Assembly: GCF_008086545.1 (NCBI RefSeq)
Contig: NZ_CP043026.1
Location: forward strand, 496,001 to 560,000
Origin: Spiroplasma chinense
Lineage (GTDB): Bacteria > Bacillota_I > Bacilli_A > Mycoplasmatales > Mycoplasmataceae
Length of the DNA: 64,000 nucleotides
Direction of reading: 5' to 3'
Shown here: in pieces, positions 1 to 10,656 of the stretch
How the letters are laid out: every line of letters starts with the position of its first letter
Position numbering within the stretch: position 1 is the first letter of the stretch
Notes under the pieces: generated by a model
Database searches by the model: none
What the model was told of the DNA's origin: nothing
Seen by the model: the letters and a program-made list of their open reading frames with translations, nothing else
Translations under genes and position numbers: made by a program

Positions 1-894
1 ATGTCAATGTTTAACAAAACAATGATCTTTGAATATATTTGAAGTATACTTGCAAATAAATTAACTGATATGAGAATAAAAGACAACATAATAAAAGATG
101 ATTGATTATATGGGGAAAGAACTGGAAGTTTAAATATGGATTACGCATATTCTTATGTAAATCAAAATAGTAAATTTCAAGAATCATTGCAAAATGCTTC
201 AGGAAATATTTCTTTAAAAGATGATTTTAACTTTTCTTATAATGGAGTTAATTTTACAACTCAATTAGATAATTGAGTTAACAATTTTTATGCTATGGCT
301 TTTGAAAACAATAATGGAATACCATTGCAAAGAATGTACTATGTCCATGATAAAAATGATATTACAAAATTTTCAGATATTTTTGGAAATAATATAGCTT
401 CGTCAATTGGACAAGCTAAAAAAATAGCTTCAGAAAGAGACAATAAGATTCTTGTCAAAAGATATCATATGTATGATATCAATGGGGAAGAAACAATAAT
501 AAACGAATCTGATGAAAATAAAGTTGTTGAGACTTTAAAAAAACAAATTAATTTATCAAGCAAATTCGTCCATAAGGATGAACTAAAAAAATTAGCTGAC
601 CAAAAAACTGATGTAACAAATTTAGTAACATCAAAAGAAAATTATGTCTTTACATTTAAAGCTAGTAATGGAAGACAAATGTATTTTAAAGATTATAAAA
701 GTGCAAGAGCAATTTTTGAAAATCAAATCTCATTAATTGCAGGAATTAGTGAAAAGAATATTAAAAAATTCACTTATTCAATGTTTATTGGTGAAAAGAA
801 AAATGTTTATTCTTTTACCAATGAAACTAATTTAAACGATTTAGTAAAACAAATTTATAGTGATTTGCAAAGAAGCAAGAAAAGAGGAGAATAA
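1..894 (+). CDS. Hypothetical protein, C-terminal part (5' end outside window), first copy of tandem unit
   Basis: The reading frame is open from base 1 to the TAA at 892-894, reading TGA at 40, 100 and 274 as Trp. The visible part is 297 residues: soluble-looking, rich in Asn/Lys, with no clear membrane segment. Only bases 13 onward recur in the second copy, so the duplication junction falls inside this gene and its true N-terminus lies upstream of the window. A lipoprotein gene starts 3 nt after the stop and its Shine-Dalgarno (AGGAGA) lies in the last codons, so the two are probably co-translated. I do not recognise the family. Confidence 0.75.
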
Positions 895-897
895 GTT

Positions 898-1932
898 ATG
901 AAAAAATTATTATCTATTTTAGCAGTATCAAGTTTAATTGCAACAACAAGTGTTAATGTTGTTGCTTGTAATAATAAAAATATTGAGAAAAATATCACAC
1001 CAGACCCAATACCAGAAGTTGTTAAAACTCGATTTAGTGACAAAGAGTACGATGATGCGCTTGGAACTTTTAGTTTTGAACAAAATGGTGAAGGAATTAC
1101 ATTAACTTCAAAAAATCAAAAAACTGCTTTTGGTTGAAATTCCTCAACTGAAAAAGCATACTCAATTAACTTATCAAAAGAAGTAATGAATGATATATTC
1201 ATTCTACCTTTTGATATTGAATTAGAAACTAGTATTGAAAAACCTTTTGATAATGAAATTATTAGTTTAATTACATTTAATCCAAAACAAATTGAGGAAC
1301 AAGGAGGTTATTGATCTAAATTTTGAAGTGAAGCTGGAGATAAATCAAGAGAAGGTTTGACTGTTAATGATAGAAGACATGCAGAAATTTTAAGAGCGAC
1401 ACAATGGCAATCAAATGCAATACACAATAGAAAAAATGTAGTTAGAAGAGATTATGACATTGAGTCTAGTGAAGGCACTACTCTTACAATGACAGTCTTA
1501 ATAGTTGTACAAGATTATTTAACATCGACTTATTTATTTAATGGAAGACAGATGTTTGAAAACTTTATAAGAGATGAAAAATATAAAGATTTTTTTGGAA
1601 ATGTCGAATATAGTTTAACTGAAGGAGCTATATTTTTAGGAGTTAGATTATCAGACCCTTTAGACTTTTATGAAAAAATTAACGGTATTAGTATGGCAGA
1701 TAATTATAAAGATTATTTTGAAAAACTATTTAATAACTTAAGAGAAATAGTTTTAAATTCTAATCCTGATTTAAAAGACTATTTATTTGAAATAAATGAA
1801 ACCGAGCTTAGTGATGGTAAAGATACAACTTGAACTGGAGTGAGTGTGAATATTAAAACAAAAAGAAAAAAAGGAGTTAATACTAATAATAGTATGCGTA
1901 TAGGTATGTCAGGTCCTGAAAAAACTTTATAA
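898..1932 (+). CDS. Surface lipoprotein, copy 1 (344 aa)
   Basis: The N-terminus is a prolipoprotein signal: Met-Lys-Lys, a hydrophobic stretch, and a lipobox ending V-V-A-C at residues 21-24. Cys24 would be lipid-anchored on the outer face of the membrane. The mature part (about 320 residues) has no domain I recognise; it is mixed polar with aromatic patches around residues 200-270. TGA codons at 1135 and 1831, among others, are read as Trp. A closely similar copy lies 1941 bp downstream at 2839-3873. The start ATG has AGGAG about 9 nt upstream, inside the preceding gene. Function unknown; tandem duplication fits the surface-variation habit of mollicute lipoproteins. Confidence 0.88.
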
Positions 1933-1952
1933 TTTTATAAAAACTTATTCTT

Positions 1953-2835
1953 AACAAAACAATGATCTTTGAATATATTTGAAGTATACTTGCAAATAAA
2001 TTAACTGATATGAGAATAAAAGACAACATAATAAAAGATGATTGATTATATGGGGAAAGAACTGGAAGTTTAAATATGGATTATGCATATTCTTATGTAA
2101 ATCAAAATAGTAAATTTCAAGAAGCATTGCAAAATGCTTCAGGAAACATTTCTTTAAAAGATGATTTTAACTTTTCTTATAATGGAGTTAATTTTACAAC
2201 TCAATTAGATAATTGAGTTAACAATTTTTATGCTATGGCTTTTGAAAACAATAATGGAGTACCTTTACAAAGAATGTACTATGTTCATGACAAAAATGAT
2301 ATTACAAAGTTTTCAGATATTTTTGGAAACAATATAGCTTCGTCAATTGGACAAGCTAAAAAAATTGCTTCAGAAAGAGATAATAAGATTCTTGTCAAAA
2401 GATATCATATGTATGATATCAATGGAGAAGAAACAATAATAAATGAATCTGATGAAAACAAAGTTGTAGAAACTTTAAAAAAACAAATAAATTTATCAAG
2501 CAAATTTATCCATAAGGATGAACTAAAAAAATTAGCTGATCAAAAAAACTGATGTAACAGATTTAGTTACAACAAAAGAAAATTATGTTTTTACATTTAA
2601 AGCTAGTAACGGAAGACAAATGTATTTTAAAGATTATAAAAGTGCAAGAGCAATTTTTGAAAATCAAATTTCATTAATTGCAGGAATTAGTGAAAAAAAT
2701 ATTAAAAATTTCACATATTCAATGTTTATTGGTGAAAAGAAATATGTTTATTCTTTTACCAATGAAACTAATTTAAACGATTTAGTAAAACAAATTTATA
2801 AAGATTTACAAAGAATTAAGAAAAGAGGAGAATAA
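1953..2835 (+). pseudogene. Truncated and frameshifted second copy of the hypothetical gene
   Basis: This aligns with 13-894. Upstream of 1953 the frame closes at a TAA at 1938-1940, so the original N-terminus is missing; the first ATG (1962) has no Shine-Dalgarno. A second lesion is a homopolymer change at 2541-2548: seven A residues where copy 1 has six (602-607). This shifts the frame after residue ~195 and leads to a stop near 2680, while the ancestral frame resumes intact to 2835. Almost all other codons are preserved, so the damage is recent, or the A-tract length varies. Copy 1 is the probable functional gene. Confidence 0.85.
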
Positions 2836-2838
2836 GTT

Positions 2839-3873
2839 ATGAAAAAATTATTATCTATTTTAGCAATATCAAGTTTAATCGCAACAACAAGTGTTAATGT
2901 TCTTGCTTGTAATAATGAAAATATTGACAAAAATATCACACCAGACCCAATACCTAAATATGCTAAAACTCGATTTAGTGACGAAGAGTATGATAATGCT
3001 ATTGGAACTTTTAGTTTTGAACAAAACGGTGAAGGTATAACGCTAACTTCTAAAGAACAAAAAACTGCTTTTGGTTGAAATTCCTCAACCGAAAAAGCTT
3101 ACTCAATAAACTTATCAAGAGAGGTAATGGAAGATATATTCATTTTACCTTTTGATATAGATTTAGAAACTAGTATTGAAAAACCTTACGATAATGAAAT
3201 TATTAGTCTAATTACTTTCAACCCAGAACAAATTGAGAGTCAAGGAAGTTATTGATCAAAGTTTTGAGATAAAGTAGGAGATAAATCAAAGGAAGGGACT
3301 GTAGTTAATGATAGAAAACATGCAGAAATACTAAGAAGCACCAAATGACAATCAATTGCAATACATTATAGAAAAAATGTAATTAAAAAAAATTATGAAG
3401 TTGAATCTAAGGACGGCAGAACTATGATGATGACGGTTTTTATAGTTGTTCAAGACTATTTAATATCAAGTTATTTATTTAATGGAAGACAGATGTTTGA
3501 AAACTTTATAAGAGATGAAAAATATAAAGATTTTTTTGGGAATGTGGAATTCAGTTTAATTGAAGGAGCAGCCTATTTAGCGGTTATAACGTCAGAACCT
3601 TTTGATTTTTTTAAAGAAATTAACGGTGTAAGTATGGCATTAAATTATAAAGATTATTTCGAAAAACTTTTTAATGACTTAAGAGAAAAAATTTTAGAGT
3701 TAAATCCTAACTATGAGGATTATTTATTTAAATTAGACTATTCTAAACTTAGTAATGGTGATAATACAAATTATACCGGTGTAAGTCTGTTTATTAATGC
3801 AACAAGAAAAAAAGGCTTAAATATTAATTACAATATGTATATCGTTATTTCAGGACCTAAAAAAACTGTATAA
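2839..3873 (+). CDS. Surface lipoprotein, copy 2 (344 aa)
   Basis: This is a paralog of the lipoprotein at 898-1932 and has the same length. The lipobox here is V-L-A-C (residues 21-24). The frame is intact with several in-frame TGA Trp codons. At 3346-3348 TGA replaces the TGG found at the same residue in copy 1 (1405-1407). The middle block around 'FNGRQMFENFIRDEKYKDFF' is nearly identical between copies, whereas the C-terminal third differs at many positions. That pattern suggests diversification or partial gene conversion. Predicted to be anchored outside the membrane; function unknown. Confidence 0.88.
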
Positions 3874-3892
3874 TTTTATAAAATTTTATTCT

Positions 3893-4029
3893 CAACAAAA
3901 TAATAATTCTTGAATATTTTTGAAGTATACTTACATATAAATAATAGATATGAGAGTAAAAGATAATTTTATCTCTCCATATAACAAAGTTAACTTTACA
4001 AAAAAATCTATGTAAAAAAACTTTAACTA
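3893..4029 (+). repeat. Decayed remnant of a third copy of the tandem unit
   Basis: After lipoprotein copy 2, the sequence from 3893 again resembles 1953 onward (aacaaaa..aat.at..ttgaatat.tttgaagtatactt, then gatatgaga.taaaaga.aa). It breaks off near 3973, and a short piece (3982-4012) resembles the later stretch around 2180-2210. The frame is destroyed. This shows that the array once had at least three units, or that the junction is an ancient end. Confidence 0.7.
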
Positions 4030-4068
4030 TTGACATTTTTTCACCCTAATAAAAAGAGGAGGAAAAAA

Positions 4069-5868
4069 TTGAAACAAATATTTATAAATAATATTAAAAA
4101 CAAATATCTTCAAATTAGTTTTGTGATTATATTTTTGATATTCTCATTTACTTTTTTGACGGTGTTTTTAATTTATAAGTTTAGTGATGACTTTTCAAAT
4201 AATTCTAATTTAGAAAATACATCTTTCTTAATGAACTATGAATTTGAAAGAATAAATTGAATTATGTGAATATTATTAACACCACTGTTAATAATAAGTC
4301 CATTGCTTACCTCATATAAATTAATTAATAAAAGTAATAATTATTATTTTGGAATAATGTCGGTTGTAAAGTTTTACTGTCTATACTTATTAATAAATAT
4401 TCTTTATATTTTAGTTTTTATAATTAGTTTTCATCTTGTGTTTTTTGGTTTTTTTACAGGAACTTATATTTTGTTTATAAATTATTCATTATCACAATTT
4501 ATAGGTTTAATAATTACATACTTAATATTAAGTGTAATTATATATGCCATATATATAATTACTAATTTAAAAACTTTTGTAATTTCAAGTTCTGTTTTAA
4601 TTTTATTTGCATTACCTGTTATAAATTTTGTATCTAACCTAAATGGTTCATTTAATAGTGGTGAAAGTTATCAGTATAAATATACTGATAACGAAGGAAA
4701 TGATACAGAAATAAGTTTTTCAAATTACGATGTAATTATGATAAATGATTTTCTAAATCATTTTGATGTTAATTATAATGATTTAGAAAAAAATAAAGAA
4801 GAAATAAAATTAAAATTAAATCAAATTTGTAGTAGTGATGAAACAAATATTTATATAGAAAAAGAATATATACATTATATTTGTAAGTTAGAACAAAAAG
4901 CTGTTGAAGCAAATTATCAAGCTGAAAAGGGAGTTAACTTAATATGAAAGAATATTTTAAATAATGAAGATGGTTATATAAAATATGGAGATATTATTGA
5001 ATGATTTAAAGAACCGAGCAATTATGAAATAGGGGTTGAAAAGATACACAATGCCTTTGAAGATTTTGAATTTGATTTTGTAACTGAAGGTTTACGAAAT
5101 CTTTTAAGAAATATTTATTTTGATAAAGAAAATATTATCAAAGTTGAGAGTGGAAATGCTTCTAGTGAATATGAATCACTAGTTATTTTTCTTAAAAATA
5201 TATTTTATTATTATTTAATAAACTATATTGAAGACCCATTAAAAATTGATGAAATAACAAAACACAGTTTTGGTTTTGTTATAAAAAGATTTTTGAATTC
5301 TAAAATATTTGATTCAACATATTTTAATCATATCCTTAATTCATTTTTGTGGTTAAAACCTGAAACAAGGTTTAAAGGAGAAAATGAAATAATAGTTAAA
5401 AGTGGGTATAGTTTAAAAAACCTAGATCTTTATTTTAAAAACTATTACAATCCTATTATTTATGCAAATATATTAAATTTAAATGGAATTAATTTAGAAC
5501 AATTTGCAAAACTAAAAAAATTTAGAGATTTAAAAATTAACCAACAAATATTTAGTATTACAAATTATCCTAATAATATTGCACACTCAGCTTTAAACTA
5601 TTATAAAAATAAATATATAAGAATAGGTAATACTATTGGTAGTGACAATTTTATTAATAAAATTGATGGTAAACTTTTGATTAATAACTTAGACTTGCAA
5701 GATAATAAACAATTTTTTTCAGATAATAAGGTTTCAATAAAAGCTTATGAGTTACAAATTATAATTTTTGTAATCTTATATATTATTGGTTTTTCACTCA
5801 TGTTATTTTCAACAAAAATAAAATCAAGAGATGTATGACATTCTAGAAGTTTTCCTGTTGTTATATAG
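4069..5868 (+). CDS. Large membrane protein, ABC-2-permease-like (599 aa)
   Basis: TTG at 4069 is chosen as start because GAGGAGG (4056-4062) lies 6 nt upstream; no suitable ATG is near. The frame runs through several TGA Trp codons to TAG at 5866. Visible layout: one membrane helix at residues ~12-36, about five helices between ~65 and 190, a large polar domain of ~370 residues (probably extracellular), and a final helix at ~560-582 followed by a short basic tail. That arrangement resembles ABC-2-type permeases with an extruded domain, but no ATPase gene adjoins it here. Exact family not recognised. Confidence 0.75.
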
Positions 5869-5948
5869 TAATTGTTTTAAAAATACATTAGTATTTTTGA
5901 TATTATCATTTTAGAAAATAAACCAAAAAATGCATTTTTTGTGTTTTT

Positions 5949-5976
5949 TTGCGACTATTTTTTTATATGTTATAAT
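5949..5976 (+). promoter_or_regulatory. Sigma-A-type promoter of ffh
   Basis: TTGCGA (5949-5954), a 16-bp spacer and TATAAT (5971-5976), ending 24 nt before the ffh ATG. An AGGAGAG Shine-Dalgarno follows at about 5989. Confidence 0.7.
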
Positions 5977-6000
5977 TAGTGCGACGATAGGAGAGAAATT

Positions 6001-7347
6001 ATGGGATTTGGAGATTTTTTAGCCAATAGAATGAAGAAGTCTATTCAAAAGAATTTGAATAAAAGTACTTTAAGTGAAGAAAATATAAAAGAAGTTCTTA
6101 GAGAAATAAGACTTGCTTTATTAGAAGCTGACGTCAACGTAGACGTTGTAAAAAAATTTATTAAAAATGTTGAAGAAAAAGCTGTTGGTCAATACATCCA
6201 ACAAGGAGTTAGAGCTGACCAACAAATGGTTAAACTTGTTCATGAAGAACTTGTAGAAATTTTAGGAAAAGTAAATTCCCCATTAGAAGTAAATAAAAAA
6301 CCTTCAATTATCATGATGGTTGGTCTACAGGGAGCTGGTAAAACAACCACTGTAGGTAAATTAGGTCATTTAATAACAAAAAAACACAAGAAAAAAACAT
6401 TACTTGTAGGATTAGATATTTATAGACCAGGAGCTATTGACCAACTTGTTGAGTTGGGAGAAAAAAATGGATTAGATGTTTTTGAAAAAGGAAAACAAAG
6501 TCCAGTTAAAACAGCCAAACAAGCTGTAGATTATGCTCAAGAAAATGGATATGAAGTAATTATTCTCGATACTGCAGGACGTTTACAAATTGACAAAGAA
6601 TTAATGAAAGAATTAAATGATATACGTAAAGGTGTATCACCTCAAGAAATAATTCTTACAGTTGATGGTATGACAGGACAAGACATAATAAATGTAAGTC
6701 AAGAATTTAATAAATTATTAAAATTATCAGGAGTTATTGTTACTAAACTTGATGGTGATGCTCGTGGGGGAGCAACACTTTCTATTACAGAAATAACTAA
6801 ATTACCTATTAAATTCATAGGGGAAGGGGAAGGAATTGGAGCACTTGCAGAATTCCACCCAAAACGTATGGCAGACAGAATCCTTGGAATGGGAGATGTT
6901 GATACACTTTTTGAAAAAGCAGCAGCTGTTGTTGATCAAAGAACCATGGAAAAAACTATGAAACGTATGTTTGCAGGTCAATTTGATTTAGAAGATTTAA
7001 GAAATCAAATGGGACAACTTGCAAAAATGGGTAGCTTAGGAGGAGTTATGAAAATGATTCCTGGAATGAACGGAAAAGTTAGTGAAGAGCAAATTGCCCA
7101 AGCACAACAACGTTTATTTGTTGCAAACATATTAATGGACTCTATGACTTTAAAAGAAAGAAGAGACCCAAGAATTCTTAAAGCTATTACAAGAAAACAA
7201 AGAATCCTTAAAGGTTCTGGACGTAGTGAAAAAGAATTTAATGACTTATTAAACCAATTTGATAAAGGTAAAAAACAAGTACTTGAGATGGCAAAACAAT
7301 TAAAATCTGGAAGAATGCCAAATTTAGGTGGAATGAAATTCAGATAG
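6001..7347 (+). CDS. ffh: Signal recognition particle protein Ffh/SRP54
   Basis: This is the GTPase subunit of the signal recognition particle. It binds SRP RNA and signal sequences and targets nascent membrane proteins through FtsY. The 448 residues comprise the N helical bundle (~1-85), the G domain with P-loop GLQGAGKTT (~107), DTAGR (~189), TKLDG (~247), and a Met-rich M domain (~300-448) with GKVSEEQ and RRDPRILKAITRKQR. Length is normal. The start has a good Shine-Dalgarno and its own promoter. No Trp codons occur, so the frame is uninterrupted. A short-chain dehydrogenase gene follows after 13 nt. No SRP RNA gene was found in the window. Confidence 0.97.
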   Translation: MGFGDFLANRMKKSIQKNLNKSTLSEENIKEVLREIRLALLEADVNVDVVKKFIKNVEEKAVGQYIQQGVRADQQMVKLVHEELVEILGKVNSPLEVNKKPSIIMMVGLQGAGKTTTVGKLGHLITKKHKKKTLLVGLDIYRPGAIDQLVELGEKNGLDVFEKGKQSPVKTAKQAVDYAQENGYEVIILDTAGRLQIDKELMKELNDIRKGVSPQEIILTVDGMTGQDIINVSQEFNKLLKLSGVIVTKLDGDARGGATLSITEITKLPIKFIGEGEGIGALAEFHPKRMADRILGMGDVDTLFEKAAAVVDQRTMEKTMKRMFAGQFDLEDLRNQMGQLAKMGSLGGVMKMIPGMNGKVSEEQIAQAQQRLFVANILMDSMTLKERRDPRILKAITRKQRILKGSGRSEKEFNDLLNQFDKGKKQVLEMAKQLKSGRMPNLGGMKFR

Positions 7348-7360
7348 GAGAATTTAAATT

Positions 7361-8080
7361 TTGAAAAAATTAGTTGTAATTACTGGTGCATCATCAGGAA
7401 TAGGAAAAGAACTTGCAAAGATCTTTTCATCTAATGATCACCCATTATTATTGTTAGCAAGACGTGTAGAATTAATAGAAGAATTAAAATTAGAAAATGC
7501 TATTTGTAAATCTGTTGATGTTAGAAATATTGATGATTTTAAACAAGCAATAGAATTTGCAGAAAGCAAATACGGTCCAGTGGATTGTTTAATTAATAAT
7601 GCAGGTATAATGCCTTTAGATAAAATTTACAATTTAGATTTACAATCTCAATATGACATGATTGATATAAATGTAAAAGGTGTTTTAAACGGTATAAATG
7701 CTGTTATCAATAAAATGAAAGATAACAAATCAGGAACAATTATAAATGTTGGTAGTGTTGCTGGTCGTTGAACCAGTGACAATAGAGCAGTTTATAACGG
7801 CTCAAAATTCGCAGTTCACGCAATTAGTGAGCAAACCAGAAAAGAGGTTGCTCCATTCAACGTGAGAGTGCTTACAATAGCCCCTGGGCTTGTAGATACA
7901 GATTTAATATCAACAACTGTAAATAAAGAGGTTATAGAGGGATATGATAAGTGGAAAGATAGCTTAGAAGCTGGCTTGTCTGCAAGTGAAGTTGCACAAG
8001 TTATGTACTATACTTATAATTTACCTCAACACATTGCTTTAAAAGAAATAGTAATTACTTCAACAAAACAACCAATATAA
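7361..8080 (+). CDS. Short-chain dehydrogenase/reductase (239 aa)
   Basis: This is a classical SDR NAD(P)-dependent oxidoreductase. It shows the cofactor motif TGASSGIG (residues ~8-15), NNAG (~84), a catalytic Ser in the NVGSVAG stretch (~130) and the YNGSK active site (Tyr/Lys, ~146-150). The substrate cannot be read from sequence; the subgroup resembles YdfG-type 3-hydroxy acid dehydrogenases. TTG at 7361 is the start, because TAGGAG, overlapping the ffh stop, is correctly spaced and no ATG is available. Co-transcribed with ffh (13-nt gap). One TGA (7769) is read as Trp. A strong hairpin follows. Confidence 0.92.
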
Positions 8081-8086
8081 TAAAAA

Positions 8087-8112
8087 AAATCACCATTAAT
8101 TGGTGATTTTTG
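8087..8112. terminator. Bidirectional intrinsic terminator
   Basis: The stem AAATCACCA/TGGTGATTT with A- and T-tracts on both sides serves the SDR gene from the left and the leftward hypothetical gene from the right. Confidence 0.85.
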
Positions 8113-8122
8113 CATTTTAGAA

Positions 8123-9031
8123 TTATTTATTTTTAGCAGCTAATTTTTTTACAGTTTCACTTTCTTGTGATTTAATAGCTAATAATCTTCTGTTTGCCTC
8201 TTCAATAGTTTTTTGAGTTGTTTCTAATTCAATTCTACGTTTTTCTGCAGCTTTAATTTTTGATCAAACTCCAGTTTTCATAGCATCACTCATAAGTAAA
8301 ATCATAACCATAGCTATGTTGAATAAGTCATCAACTACTTTTTTAGTGTGTTTTTTTTCTTTTTCAGTTAATGAATCAGATTTGTATCCCTCTAAAACTT
8401 TAACATCAGCAAAGTATTGATCTGCAAATTCTTTACCAAATTTTTGGTATAGAAGTGCTTCTCCTTCGTGTAAAAATAATGCGATGTTTTTAAATAAACT
8501 TAGTTTATGTTCTACATCATTTTCTGCAGAAGATCTAAATTGAATGATAATGTTATTGATTCTATCATCATGATATTGATCAATAATTTCTTCTGATACT
8601 ACTCTTGTTCCTTGACTAACTAATTTTAAAACTCTTTTTTTATCAGCAATTTCTGCTTCAATAAATTTGTAATTCATAGCTTTAATATATTTTTTAATAC
8701 GTAAAGGTAGAATGTACATGTCATATGCAATATATTCTGAATATCTTCATTTTCTTGCAACTATTTGAGTTACGATGTTGTAAACGATTTCTAAAATAGT
8801 TAAGTTTAAAGTTCTTTCATTTAATTTTAACTCTAGTTTGTTTAGTCTTAGTAATTGATAATATTCATATCCGTAATATTCCATACAAATCATATTAAAA
8901 TATGTTTGAATAGTTGAATTGTTCATAATTGCAGAATATGAAAATTGAATATCTGGTACTAATGCATCGATAATGTTTTCAAATTGTGGTCTAAAATCAA
9001 GAACAGATTGAAATTGTTTTTTTTCAGCCAT
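8123..9031 (-). CDS. Hypothetical cytoplasmic protein (302 aa)
   Basis: The leftward gene starts at 9031, with GGAGGA 7 nt before the ATG on the minus strand, and stops at 8123-8125. Two TGA codons are read as Trp, joining what would otherwise look like two short frames. It is helical and rich in Tyr, Lys and Glu. A moderately hydrophobic stretch near residues ~243-257 (NIAMVMILLMSDA) is probably a buried helix. The C-terminal ~45 residues form a charged coiled-coil-like tail. I do not recognise a family. It diverges from rlmH across a 115-bp intergenic region. Confidence 0.8.
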
Positions 9032-9146
9032 AAGTTATTCCTCCAAAATCTTTAGATAAAGATATTTTACCACACATTTAGGTATTTTTTTGCTATTAAA
9101 TGGTATATCATTAATAAATAGAATGATTATTTGGGGAATTTGGTTT

Positions 9147-9611
9147 ATGAAAATTAAGCTCTTTTGTTTCAATAAATTAAGTAAAGAATATTTAGAAATT
9201 TATAATTACTATTTTACAAAGGTAAAAAAATACAGTGATCTTGAAGTGGTTGAAATTGCAGAATTCGATTCTGGAGATGTTAAATCAAATCAAGCTAAAA
9301 ATGAAGAAAACTTAAATAAAAAACTTGTTGATTTAAAAGATTGAGAAGTCTTTTTATTAGAAATTAACGCAAAACAATATGAATCTGAAAGTTTTTCAAA
9401 ATTAATTCAAGATAATAAAGATTTTAAGGGAGCAAAACTAGCCTTTATAATTGGACCAAGTGATGGTTTTAGTTATGAGTTTAGAAAAAGTTGTAAAAAC
9501 CAATTAAGTTTTGGTAATATGACTTATCCTTATAGTTTAATAAGAATTATTTTGTTAGAACAAATTTTTAGAAGTATAAAAATAATGAGAAAAGAACCTT
9601 ACCATAAATAG
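9147..9611 (+). CDS. rlmH: 23S rRNA (pseudouridine-1915-N3)-methyltransferase RlmH
   Basis: This is a SPOUT-class methyltransferase that modifies pseudouridine 1915 in helix 69 of 23S rRNA using S-adenosylmethionine. The 154 residues match the family length (~155-160). Hallmarks are FIIGPSDGF (~104, the SAM-binding glycine loop of the knot) and the C-terminal block PYSLIRIILLEQIFRSIKI...EPYHK. The ATG at 9147 follows a weak GGGG; an in-frame ATG 57 nt further upstream (9090) would add a hydrophobic extension absent from the family and was rejected. One TGA (9342) is Trp. Confidence 0.95.
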
Positions 9612-9699
9612 GGGGTTTTATAAAGAAATGAAATCTTTATAAAAAAAACTTAAAAAAAGAGTTAAAGTAAATTATATATACAAAGTTAGAGGTGAGTAT

Positions 9700-10656
9700 A
9701 TGTCTGATAAATCAAGTTTTAATTGATTTCCTGGTCACATGAATAAAAGTATCAAAGAAATTGAGACTAAAATTCCAATTGTTGACCTAGTTATTGAAAT
9801 TGTGGATGCTAGAGCGCCTTTTTCGACACAAAATCCTTTATTTAGAAAAATTCTAAGTAAAAGGCCAAGACTTGTTATTATGTCAAAAGGGGATTTGGCA
9901 GATGATCAAGTAACTAAATTATGAATAGATTACTTTAATCAAAATGGTGATAAACCATATTTGATTAAAGATAAACAACAAAATATTTATGGAGATGTTT
10001 TAAAGTTAATCAACTTAATGACAGCAGAATCACAAGCAAAACAAAAATCAAGGGGAATTGAAAAACCTCAACTTAATGTTTTGGTTGTTGGTATTCCAAA
10101 CGTAGGTAAATCAACAGTTATCTCTAAATTAACAAGAGGTAAAATTATAAAAATAGGAAATAAACCTGGAGTTACAAGAGGGTTACAAAGAATTGTTATG
10201 ACAGATAACATTACTTTAATTGATACACCAGGAATTTTACCAGCTAAGTTTGAAAATGAAACTATTGCTTGTAACTGTGCTGCTACAAACTCAATCAGAA
10301 TTGATGTTGTACCAAAAGAGAGATTTGCAACTAAAATAATGCGATACATTTATAATTCATACCCTTCATTAATTGAAGAGAATTATAAAATAACTACAAA
10401 TATTTTAAGACCAATCAATTACGATGATACTTTTAAAATATTTGAAGAAGTTGCTAAAAGAAGTAAATTTATTATTTTAGATGATATTGCAGATGTTGAA
10501 AGAGCTATTGAATTATTCGTTCATGATTTAATCAACAATAATTTTGGAAAGATATCTTTTGAAAAACCAATAGAGGTTGAAAAAACAAGTATGCTCTCTG
10601 TTGATGAAAATGATTTAGATTTAACTGTAGAAAGCGACTTAACTATAGAATGATAG
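9700..10656 (+). CDS. rbgA: Ribosome biogenesis GTPase RbgA/YlqF
   Basis: This circularly permuted GTPase is needed for late 50S subunit assembly. The 318 residues begin with the family signature NWFPGHMNKS. The permuted motif order is visible: G4-like MSKGDLAD (~67), G1 GIPNVGKST (~131), GVTRG (~161) and G3 DTPG (~177). The C-terminal ~100 residues form the RNA-binding helical domain. ATG at 9700 follows GAGGTGAG. The gene ends TGA-TAG: TGA is Trp and TAG at 10654 is the stop, so it overlaps rnhB by 7 nt. Confidence 0.95.

Larger units (their letters stand above)
13..3892 (+). repeat. Direct tandem duplication of a ~1.94-kb two-gene unit
   Basis: Bases 13-1952 and 1953-3892 align along their whole length: hypothetical-gene 3' part, lipoprotein gene and trailer. 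The offset is 1940 bp before the frameshift near 2541 and 1941 bp after it. The 5' part (hypothetical gene) is far more conserved than the lipoprotein 3' halves, which carry many replacements. The right copy lacks the 5' end of its first gene. Confidence 0.92.

Noticed and set aside
5979-5990. Third copy of the ACGATAG promoter element before ffh
   Set aside because: ACGATAG occurs there, but TGTACA is absent at the required spacing and a normal TATAAT promoter lies upstream; taken as chance or as part of the SD region.
9090-9146. Longer rlmH start at 9090
   Set aside because: It adds a hydrophobic N-terminus absent from RlmH; the ATG at 9147 begins exactly at the family start.
9616-9645. 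Hairpin TTTTATAAAGA/TCTTTATAAAA between rlmH and rbgA
   Set aside because: On the plus strand it is followed by A, not T, and no leftward gene is nearby to use it. It may be chance in AT-rich DNA.
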